Source of the DNA: Trebouxia sp. TZW2008
Lineage: Eukaryota > Chlorophyta > Trebouxiophyceae > Trebouxiales > Trebouxiaceae
Reading direction: 5' to 3'
DNA: 64,000 nucleotides
Assembly (NCBI GenBank): GCA_002118135.1
Contig: BDIU01000221.1
Coordinates: forward strand, 1 to 64,000
Both the position numbers and the translations under genes were made by a program. Positions within the stretch are counted from its first letter, which is position 1. Each line of letters opens with the position of its first letter. The notes under the pieces are model-generated. The model had not been told where the DNA came from. It saw only the letters and a program-made list of their open reading frames with translations, and searched no databases. Of the stretch, positions 24,301 through 33,706 are shown in pieces.

Positions 24301-25505
24301 TGTGAGCACTCTTTCTGCACCGTTACAGGTCAGATGCAGCTGAAGCAAAACTGCACATGTATAAAATGTGTTTGCGGCAGGAATGCAGAATTCATATTGC
24401 CGATTTCTGATGCATGGCAGCAACAACACCAAGATACAGGTGGACCACCCCAATGACATGGTGTAGACCTGTACATATATTGTATACATAGCTGTGACAG
24501 GCGGGGAAGCTTGCCTTCTGTTGCCAAGTCATGACTGTTTGCACAGCTGCTGCCAGCCTGAGCAGGGGCAGGGCCAGTTGCTCATTCTGGTTCTGCCCTT
24601 GCAGCAACGCCAGCTCTCTGCTTAACTGCAGAGCCTGTGATCACCATCAGCTGTTGTTGCTTGTCTGTCTGTCATAGACAGCATGAGACTGTCAAACAAC
24701 AAGTGCATCAGGCGATAGCATCACAACCGCTGTTGATCTCACAAAATTTGTGATCACAAACTGTTTCGTGGTGACGTCACTATTGCTTGAACAGAATGTT
24801 TGCAGTGCTCAGACTACCTACAGCTGAAAAAAAAGTGCTTGATTGAGCACTGACAATGAGGCATAGCCTAATATGGAAGTGACAACCATTGCAAACATGC
24901 AACAGGCAAGCAAGATTACCAGGCTGCTGACATATGCTGAAATGCCAAAATTGCATGAAGCATAAAATTTGCAGCAGTCTGTACAACACAGTAATGAGGG
25001 GATGCTGACCTGGTGACAAGCCTCCTGCTGGCTGAGCTGCTGCTGCCACAGCTGAGTGGCTCTGACTACCCTCCCTCTGACCACCTCAGGAGCCACCACA
25101 GCCCCTTGACTCTCCCCATCTGGCTGCTCCAGGGTTAGTCCCACATCGTCCAACCCCACCTGCTGCAGGTCACAGCTGAGGTTGTGAGGCTTTACTTTGA
25201 ATCGACCGACTGATGAGATTTGACTCTGACTGTGCACATCTGGCTGGTCCAGGGTCAGTCCCATGTCAGCTATGCCGACCAGCTACAGATTGTATTAGAA
25301 TCTTTTGACTTGTAGCATTTGCATAAGCCGAGTATTGGCGCATACTGCTGACACAAGTGCATCAGAGAAACCTTTGGAGATGCAATACCCACCTGCTGCA
25401 ACACCCCTTGATTGTCACTCCCAGCAGTGAGGTGCTCTGTACCCATGTTGGCAGTGGTTGATTGACCATTGCCAATCTGATCTCGGCTAAGCTGTGTACC
25501 TTGCA

Positions 25506-25536
<31 letters not shown>

Positions 25537-26513
25537 ATGCTGCTGATCAATCAGCTGCTGTTGCTGCTGCTCAAGCTGAAGCTGCCGCTGCAGCTCAGGT
25601 GAGGGCGTCATGCCCCACTTGGTCAGCACTGCAGCAGACCTCTGAGCCACAGTCATGGGAGTTGAGCCGGGACTGCCGTCCTGACTGTACAGAATGGCAA
25701 CAGCCTGTTGCAAATCAGGACCCTGGTCTGAGGCTTCAGCACTGACACACAGATGCTCAAGGCCTGCCTCCTGGTTACTCATTTCAGTCTGGTGGTCAGC
25801 AATCACTGGTACTGCAGCAGGTGTTGTGTCAGGCGTGTTGTCTTCTTTGCTATGGAGGCTTTGCGCTGATGTTGGGGTGTCTGCTGCTAGTGCTCCTGCT
25901 GCAATAGCGCTGGGTGACGCATTGCCGGCTTTCACTGACAAGCCTGAGGGGTACCTAATGACTGTGCCTGATGCCTGCATGACAACACCCACTCAATGAT
26001 TGTCTTTTGGAGAAAGTTGCGTAAATAACAGGACATGCATGGCCTGCCACATGGGCATCCAAGTTTAAGAGCAAAACTGTGTGGTTCTGAACAACAGACA
26101 AAGCCCACAGAATACACAACACACATGGCCCCTCATGACACACAATCAACAAGAATTTGCGGCCACAACCTGGTGACAGACTGTTACATAGCTGTGATGC
26201 TGCCCACCTGATGCAAGCCTGATCTCTGAGGTGAACCAGGTGCAAATCTTGGCGTGTTGTTATTGCTCAGGGGCGGCTCGGCTACTATAGGCTGGATGTG
26301 TGACGGTTCTGGCACCTGGGACCCAATCCTCCAACTCTCATCGCTGTCCACGGCAACAGAGCTTAGATCTGCCTTTGATGCAGGCGCGCTTTTTGGCCGC
26401 ACTGGCCTATGCTGATTGGTGAAGGAGCCCCCGAAGCAGCTCCAGAAAGGCAGGTGCTTCGCGGGTCCATATTTATGATGTACTTCAGTGTGGTCAGGCG
26501 GGACCGCAGTCAT
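21355..26513 (-). CDS. Ser/Pro/Gln-rich coiled-coil protein with SFMxSTESSRAHHA repeats
   Basis: I do not recognise the family. Phase-consistent exons are 26513-26208 (start MTAVPPDHTEVHHK), 25974-25393, 25282-25010, 24634-24515, about 23558-23397 and 22857-21355. Others may lie between 24515 and 23560. Exon 2 ends in a polyglutamine tract (near 25505-25580). Exon 3 contains two copies of a GLTL(D/E)QPD motif. Exons 4 and 5 are amphipathic Leu/Gln/Lys helices likely to form a coiled coil. The 500-residue last exon is disordered, with SPR motifs and three to four copies of an SFMxSTESSRAHHA unit, which suggests repeated phospho-regulated docking sites. One intron appears to be GC-AG (AG|GCAAGC at 24514). 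The composition suits a cytoskeletal or scaffold protein, but that is inference. Confidence 0.65.
23880..24262 (-). repeat. four-copy array of about 95 bp in the coiled-coil gene
   Basis: Four degenerate copies share GAGCT(T/G)TTCTGG, TGCACTGGAAC and GCACTGCTGTCTC type runs. On the minus strand the frame is open across the array for 139 codons, giving a Cys-rich peptide with a repeated QACxCCSD-like motif. No splice pattern ties it to the flanking exons, so I read it as intronic. Confidence 0.65.
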
Positions 26514-26753
26514 ACCTCAGACAAGCAAGGAGATGCTTCGAAGCTTAGTGACGCAGACTCTTACAATGTCCATTCAAGCCCTGTCCACTGCGTCTGCAGT
26601 GGTAGCAGCAGCGCCATGGCGTTTGCGCTTCGTGAGCTCTGCAGGCAGATAGGGCAAAAGACCGTCACTTTTAGTCACAGCAGCATGCCTGCAGCACAAC
26701 ATCACACAGGTGACATCATTGCCGCTACGCACGGCACCGAGGCAAGGCTTTGA
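26514..26753. promoter_or_regulatory. short divergent promoter region for coiled-coil gene and UMPS
   Basis: Only about 240 bp separate the proposed start codons of the two divergent genes, so both promoters must lie here or within the first exons. No specific element was recognised. Confidence 0.4.
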
Positions 26754-29700
26754 ATGCTGGCTTGTCCTGTGAATCATTGTACGTTACTAAAGCTGCCCTG
26801 TGCGCCCCGCGCACAACATCACAGTGTCAGCAGCCACAGCAGGACTTTGACCGATCAGCCTCGTGCATCTAAACTTCGCTCGACTCTCGGACGATCCTTG
26901 AAGCAACGCAGAGTTTGCATCACAAACTGTAGCGCATCGTTTGCGGCAGCGCAGCTCAGTAAGGTCCGGAAACTTGCTGAACACGTTCAACCTGCCTTCT
27001 GATGGCAGCCAGGACTCACGAATTTGATGTGTGCGTTACAGAACAGAGTGACCCCAGCACAGATGGAAGAGCTTGTACTGAAACTACATGAAATCGAGGC
27101 AAGCATCCTATTGATGTTCTGATCCGTTCGCAACCAAGCTGTCAGGCTAAAACAGCTTTCTGTCGCACAGGCTGTCAAGTTTGGAGAGTTCAAACTCAAA
27201 AGTGGCATCATGTCCCCAGTCTATATCGACCTCAGAGTCATTGTGTCATATCCTGACATTTTGCGGCAGGTCAGCCATACCACTCGCCCAACCCTGCATT
27301 GGGTCTACTTGAGGCATCGGGCATGACCAACTTCTGCCTACTTTGTTCCTGGCCATGGCCTCATCGTTTGACCATGCTGGTCATTTCATGCCCAACTGCT
27401 GCTGAAATCTGCTTGAGACAGCAGGCATTGTCAGCTTGTGCACATTTGATGCTGACTGAGATATGCAAATTGTGCATTTTCTACACCCTGAAACAAAGAC
27501 CTGTAAGGCTTCCTTTAGCAATCATTACATTGTTACGATGCTGCAGTGCCAACTTTGACCCTTGACTTGTTGACTGTATCAACAGGTGTCAGAAGTCATG
27601 TGGTCAAAGCTGACAGATGCTTCCTTTGAGGTGATGTGTGGCGTCCCCTACACAGCTCTCCCAATTGCAACCTGCATGTCCCTTCTGCACGGCACCCCCA
27701 TGCTGATGAGGAGAAAGGAGGTCAAAGAGTATGGCACCAAGAAAGCTATTGAGGGCGCATTCAAGCCTGGGCAGACTTGCCTGATTGTTGAAGACTTGGT
27801 GACCAGCGGGGCTTCTGTCATGGAAACTGTAGAGCCTCTTGAGGTCAGCTTGTGGCCCTCAACCTGCAACCTTTGTTTTCCAAATTCAAAGAACTACACA
27901 CAAGGGAGCTACATCAACAGGGGTTACTTTCGTTTGGAAACTGTAAAGCCTTGTGAGATCATTTGTGCCCCTCAATCTGCAACTATGCTTTGATAAGGCA
28001 AGTGCACTGCAATCGGGAGAATTGCTTTCAAGCCTGGGCAGACATGCCTTATTGTTGAAGACCTGGTGACGAGTGGAGCTTCTGTCATGGAGACTGTCGA
28101 GCCTCTTGAGGTCAGCTGTCCCCCTGACCTGTAGTGTCCAACTGCATCCCATGCACACAAGAGCTTGAGAAGCCAGACCTCATACAGTGTTAGAATTTGC
28201 GCAACAGTCTTGGGATGATCTCCTTCACAGTTTTGGCCCTCAACAGAAATTCTGGGTTGACTTGAGTGTACAGGCCGTTTTGCAAGCAGCCTTGACGCAA
28301 ATGAGATGCAAGGCTCAGAGTTCTCCCAGCTGCTTTGTGTCCATCCCTTGCCAATCTGTTTGAGCAGCATATTGTGTGCAGAAAGAGGGCCTGAAGGTGA
28401 CTGACGTGGTGGTCCTCATAGACAGAGAGCAAGGCGGCTCAGCCCGCATGGCCTCAAACAACCTCAAGCTCTACAGCGCCTTCACACTTTCCTTCATCCT
28501 GGAAACTCTGGTCAAACACGGGCTAGTGAACGACCAAGTTGCATCTTCTGTCAAGTCTTTCATAGCGGCAAATCAGACCTTCAAGCAAGGCGACTCAGCC
28601 ACTAAGGCTTCAGCAGACGCTGCTGCTGGTGATGGTGCTCCTGCAGCTTCCACAGATGCTGCTGCAGCAGCCAAGGCAGCAGCTGACGCTGCGTGTGCTG
28701 CGCCCATGCCAGCAGTGTCAGGTGCAGGCAGCTATAAAAGGTGTGCCCTGCTCCAGACATGATACCCTGCAAGACTGCTACCTGTCCTGTTCTGTAGACC
28801 CTATGGCAAAACCAGAGACACTTGGCAGACAGCCATTGATAAGGACCTCACCTCCCTCACTGCACATTTTGAATGATTTAAATAGCACCGGACCAAACTG
28901 GTTGGAGACAGTTGATTGCTCCAGTACGTACCTAGCAGGGCCTGCTGAGCCTGCCTAGCATTGGAAAATGAAATGGCTACCTTTTGCTGCAAGAATGCTG
29001 TATATACATATTGCGCTGCAAGAGTGATGCATGTTATGTTCTGCAAGTTCTGTGCTGCAAAAGTGGCACACACATCACCAAGCTTTTGTCTCTTTTGACA
29101 CAATGGTTGACTCGCTGCTGTGGGACTGAGTTCTGTGAACACAAACTCAAAAGGCCTGCCTTCTGTTGCGTGAGACACTGTTCCTTGAATACCATGCTGA
29201 CATGCTATTCAGTAGGGACAGTCTTTCATGCAACACAAGACAGGAGTTGGGGTTGCGTTCAGAAAACATGGTCTACATGGTTACCCTTGGCAAACGAGAC
29301 AATTTGTGCTACGGGCGGCAGGCCTTGCATGCATGGACCATGCACAAAACATGGCAGAATGTGTCCCTGGTCCTGTTCCCACGCTGCCAAGCCTCAAGTT
29401 TGGCAATGGCTGGAGAGGCTTGCAAGGCAAACTTGCACAGCTGCAGTTTGACATTGTTGCCTGGTATTATGTGACATATTGCATATGCAGGTTGAGCTAT
29501 GAAGGGCGGCAGCAGCATGCCAAGAATGCAGCAGGCCACCAACTGCTAGAAAACATCTCACACCAAAAATCCAACTTAGCTGTAGCTGCTGACGTGGGAG
29601 TCATTCACAATTACATGTTGAAATTCATATCATGGTCTTGGTGCAGGTTGAGCTATGAAGAGCGGCAGCAGCATGCCAAGAATGCAGCAGGCCGCAAGCT

Positions 29701-32541
29701 GCTAGAAATCATCTCACGCAAAAAGTCCAACTTAGCTGTAGCTGCTGACGTGGGGACCATTGAGGAGATGCTCAGAATAGCTGACCAGGTGTGCTTTGCC
29801 TGTCTTGAGACCGCATTTGCTGCAACCCCGTGTGTCACTCCATGTTTGCAACCTGTCATAGCTGCAACTCAAAACAGCTGCACTGCTCTTGTTGCACTGC
29901 ATGCATTAGGCCAGCCCTGTCCACAGGTCATGGTCAGAACAGCCAAACAAGCGCAGTGATCTCCGTTGACAACGATGGCATTTGCGTGCCTTGGTGCATA
30001 TGAGCAAAGAACCAACAGCCTTGCTTTGTCAAGACTCGTTTTGCAGCACCATCTTTGAGCAGCCTAGCTCTTTCAACAGCACAACAGCACTGCTGATGTG
30101 GCCTACCAGAATGTGCAAGTCGAATGTCAGATTTTGACATCTGCTTTCGATTGAACTGCATTGCAGCCTCATTCACCTGCTGAGCAGGCTTATATGATCG
30201 CATCAACCTCTGTCATAACTCCTGATGCAGGTGGGACCCCACATCTGCCTGTTCAAAACGCATGTGGACATCTTTGACCAGTGGGATTCCTCAGTGGCCA
30301 GCAAGCTACGTCAACTGGCTGACAAGCACGGTATAAGAATCTATCTTTGCTGCATGCACAATACTTACCTGCCCCTGTCTAGGCCTGCAGGCATGCTGTG
30401 TGCAAAGTTCACAGGCCTGCCTTAATCTAGTCATGCAAGTGTCCTCAATGTATGTTCTATACAGGCCTGCCTGAGTCTAGTCACGCAGTCATGTTGCATG
30501 CAAGTATGACACAGGTCCGCCCTTACCTAGTTGCGCAGCGATGCTGCATGCGAGTGTGCACCATTGATTCTTCTTCCCATGGTACCCTCTCCAAAGCTTA
30601 TCTGGCAATGTGGCACATGTCCATGCATGTCTGTCTGCTGGAGCTGTGCAGCTTTAGTTAGCTGTGTTGCAGCGTTATATCATGAACATGAGCCATGTCA
30701 GCTGTTGGCCTCATCTTGCAGACGTTGAAAATTCATCAGCAATTCGCTCAGGATAATACAATGTTATACAGCAGGCTGTGCACAGTGCTATCTGCCACAT
30801 TGTTGTTGCGATCATAATCTTGTTAGGAAGCTCACAGGCGAATCCTTACCCTGTTGCAAAGCTTGCATGCCAATATCTGAGCATCTACATTGTGTGCTGC
30901 TGACTGATTGCCTGCGTCCTGTAGACTTTCTCATCTTTGAGGACCGCAAGTTTGCTGACATTGGCAATACCGTGGTCAGTCAATACGGCAGCGGCATCTA
31001 CAAAATTGCTGACTGGTCAGACGTGACTAACGCTCATGTCATCCCGGGGCCGGGCATCATCGATGGCTTGAAGTCTGTGGGGTTGAGCAAGGGCCGCGGA
31101 TTGCTGTTGCTGGCTGAAATGAGCACAAAGGGTACCTTGGCCACAGGTGATCACCTTACGTATCACATCATGATGACCTTGCACTGTATCTGTTAGACAG
31201 CATGGCATGTACATTGCGCTGTTGACGTGATGCCAATGCTCATGTCATGTTTGGGCTCAGCAACATTGACGATTTATTGTCTGAGAGGCTGAGGAAGGTC
31301 CGAGGCCTGCTGTTGCTGGCTGAAATGAGCACCAAGGGTAGCTTGGCCACAGGTAATTACCTTACACTTTACAGCATTATCATAACCTCCTTGCCTTCTA
31401 CCTGATAGTGATAAAAGGTATGTATAAGGCGCTGTTCACCCAATGCAAGAACACTTGATGAGACAAGATTGGGTGCCACACACTTAGCAGCTATGCTGGA
31501 GCTTTCGTTCATGCCGTGGGTTCTGGGCCTTCAATCATGCGTTGCGACTGTTTTGTGGCCAGGAGGCCTCCTGTGTCATTCTTGTGACTTTGCTGATTTA
31601 CAGTAGTTGCTTGACAGTTTGGTCTGTATCCTGCAGTCATGTCTGTCTTGTGGTCTTATGCCTCGTGTCCTTGTCGTGTTAGCCCGAGATGCACATGGAA
31701 CAACACCTTGTATGATGCATGGCACTAGACAAAAGCCATGCATTTGTGTCTTGCATCAGTCCTGTTTCTTGTGTCATATCGACAAGCACTTTGAACAGTC
31801 CCTTGCATGCTGCAGGGCAGTACACTGAAGCCAATGTGAAAATGGCAGAAGCTCACCAGGACTTTGTCATGGGTTTCATCTCCATGACGCCAGCTAAGTG
31901 GGCTTGTGGACCAGGATCTCCAGGTAAACAGCCTCTCAGCAATTGACAGTAAATCAACACATTGTGCAGGTCAACTCAAGCAGCTGAACTTGTTGATTTT
32001 GTGGCAATTCAGTCACTGGCTTGCCAGTCCATGTGCTACTGCATGCCTCATGGACCTTTGAAGCCGCACTGCTGATTTTAATGCAACAGGGAGCCATGCC
32101 TGACTCTGCAGAGAAGCTGTTTGCGTGTGTGCGCTTGTCGAAGCGCCTTCAATTTGCCTGAGTCCGCCAAATGCTGCGTCACACCTTGCAGCCTGTGTGC
32201 AATGAGCACAGCAGTGCATTTGTGCTGGGCAGTTGATGCATGTGTTCCCTGTCGGGCTCCAAAGACCATTTTCTTTATAAGACACCAAGTCGCAGAGTCT
32301 GCAAGCGGTTCTTCCCGCTCTTCTTGCAGGCCTGATTCACATGACGCCAGGTGTACAGCTAGCAGTGGGGAGTGACGCTATGGGCCAGCAGTACAACACA
32401 CCTGCATCTGTCATTGGTGAGAATGGCAGCGATGTGATCATTGTAGGGAGAGGTATCATCAAAGCAGCTGATCCTGCCAAAGCTGCTGCAGAGTATCAAC
32501 AAGTCAGCTGGCAAGCGTATCAGAATAGCTTGAGTCTGTGA
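26754..32541 (+). CDS. UMPS: UMP synthase (fused OPRT and OMP decarboxylase)
   Basis: This bifunctional enzyme does the last two steps of de novo UMP synthesis: orotate plus PRPP to OMP, then decarboxylation. The exons are 26754-26963, 27042-27098, 27171-27269, 27586-27843, 28382-28740, 29647-29788, 30231-30330, 30925-31146, 31816-31923 and 32330-32541, in phase throughout (588 residues). OPRT hallmarks are [37 protein letters not shown] and the PRPP loop [12 protein letters not shown]. An Ala-rich linker in exon 28382-28740 joins the domains. OMP decarboxylase shows KTHVDIFD, the catalytic [31 protein letters not shown] and IIVGRGII. The first exon resembles a plastid transit peptide; without it, translation would start at 27063 (511 residues). 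Intron 27099-27170 is GC-AG. Three exons have tandem copies in neighbouring introns. Confidence 0.95.
27930..28130 (+). repeat. two extra copies of the OPRT PRPP-loop exon end
   Basis: In the intron after exon 27586-27843, a decayed fragment (about 27933-27985) and a well-kept copy (28027-28110) repeat the exon end. The well-kept copy spans the same 28 codons as 27760-27843, including the PRPP-binding loop, and is followed by the same GTCAGCT donor. Eight codons differ and all eight changes are synonymous. No strong acceptor is visible just upstream of the copy. Confidence 0.9.
28903..28972 (+). repeat. dispersed intronic repeat, copy A
   Basis: About 70 bp starting TTGGAGACAGTTGATTGCTC, followed by GTACGTACCTAG and a TGCTGAGC core, closely match 47070-47140 in an intron of VPS37. 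Both copies lie in introns on the coding strand of their gene, 18 kb apart. This suggests a fragment of a transposed element, perhaps the 3' part of a SINE or LINE. Confidence 0.7.
29491..29640 (+). repeat. pseudo-exon copy before the UMPS exon at 29647
   Basis: This copy of the exon at 29647-29788 has its own ATGCAG acceptor and the same frame. It reads [15 protein letters not shown] where the real exon reads [15 protein letters not shown], and it lacks the conserved [10 protein letters not shown] end. Most differences are non-synonymous (Glu to Gly, Arg to His, Lys to Gln, Ile to Asn), as expected of an unused copy. Confidence 0.8.
31260..31380 (+). repeat. copy of the [15 protein letters not shown] exon end
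   Basis: About 31295-31350 repeats the end of exon 30925-31146, with the same ACAG|GT donor position followed by GTAATT. The frame is open; four changes are synonymous and two are not (Gly to Val, Thr to Ser). It lies in the intron before exon 31816. Confidence 0.8.
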
Positions 32542-32674
32542 GTCATGTGCTTGGTCTGGTCAAAGATGCATGTTTTCTGATTGTTGGAAGTGTGGGCTAT
32601 GCAAACTGTTGTCAGCTGATCCCCTGTACTGTCAGTGATGGATCAAAAGAGTTGAGTGTATAGTGATGCCATGA

Positions 32675-32679
32675 TGTAA
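32675..32679 (+). terminator. TGTAA poly(A) signal of UMPS
   Basis: TGTAA occurs about 135 bp after the UMPS stop codon. It is the first TGTAA downstream and a reasonable 3' end signal. Confidence 0.45.
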
Positions 32680-33241
32680 GCAAGCGACATTCTGAAGAGC
32701 GCTTATAATTATGTATTGTTTGTTTCCCCAGCGACCTTCCATTGCTTGAGCAGTTCTTGTTGCACAGTTTTCCACAACAATGCATGCGTTGCCTGTTCAA
32801 AATGTACAACGAGGCATATGGTGCTTTTAGAGAAAAGTCTGCAGCATCGCATAATTGCTGCATGCACCATAGCTGGTCTGCTGCTGATTAGATGTAAGCT
32901 TGAGCTGCAGCATTGATGCAGCAAAAAAAGGTTGCCTCACTTATCATCATTGCCAACGTGGCAACAAACTGACTGCTGTAGCACATGAGAATGTGGTCGC
33001 TGCTTTATAGTACACGTGCAAGAGTCCCTTTCAGTAGAACTTCCTGCATTCAAATGGAACTTTGCTTGCAACCAAAATGGAAGCCCCTGCAACCGCCCTG
33101 TAGCACAATGTCATGGAGTAAAGTCCTGATCATGACTGTCGCCATCCAGAGATGGGACTTTGCTTGCAACCATCCTGGTCACAATGTCATGGCTTGAAGC
33201 CCTGATGACCGCTGCCATTCCAAGAAAAGGCAAAAAGAGGT
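32680..33241. repeat. intergenic stretch with a two-copy tandem duplication
   Basis: No gene is seen. A unit of about 95 bp occurs twice (about 33055-33150 and 33153-33222): (G/A)ACTTTGCTTGCAACCA and CACAATGTCATGG appear in both. The array abuts the tRNA gene, showing that local tandem duplication here is not confined to protein genes. Confidence 0.6.
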
Positions 33242-33314
33242 CTTCCACACCAGGGATCGAACCTGGAATCTTCCGCTCCGTAGGCGGACGCCTTATCCAT
33301 TGGGCCATGCGGAA
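33242..33314 (-). tRNA. tRNA-Arg (anticodon ACG)
   Basis: This is a 73-nt intronless tRNA. The acceptor stem TTCCGCA pairs with TGTGGAA, with one G-T wobble. The D arm carries the box A run TGGCCCAATGG. The anticodon stem TCCGC/GCGGA closes the loop CTACGGA with anticodon ACG. The T arm CCAGG-TTCGATC-CCTGG contains box B. An RNA polymerase III T-run terminator (TTTTT) follows within about 10 nt on the minus strand. The sequence is typical of plant and algal cytosolic tRNA-Arg that reads CGN codons. Confidence 0.95.
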
Positions 33315-33706
33315 TGAAGCCCGGAAGATCTTATGCAGAATTGGATGCCCACTAATGTTATTGTGCAGTCTATGTACCCAAATAGTTTCACTGTAGCGAC
33401 AGTCTATTGTTGCGAATCGGTGGTGCAAGCCTCGTCTCTGCCAGATCTGCATGCCCTGACACGTTCTAGAGACTCGACACTGGAAGGCTGCAACGCAGGC
33501 TTTGTCGGAGCTACGTACGCACTGCACCTGTCACATCAGCTGTGCAGGACAAGGGCCGACTCTGGCTTATAACGTCACAGTGGACGGAAATAGACTGCAT
33601 CTTGTCGTCCGCGCGCGTTGCGAAGTAGCTCTGGTTGCGAGACCTAGTGTCGTTCAGCCGCTTGATGGCCGGCAGGGACATCTCTCGGATCAGTCTGATC
33701 TGGAAA

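Noticed and set aside
28629..28958. Plus-strand ORF starting [12 protein letters not shown]
   Set aside because: It is a shifted-frame reading of the Ala-rich UMPS linker exon.
33160..33396. Plus-strand ORF containing SSTPGIEPGIFRSVGGRLIHWAM
   Set aside because: It is the antisense translation of the tRNA-Arg gene at 33242-33314, a common false gene in databases.
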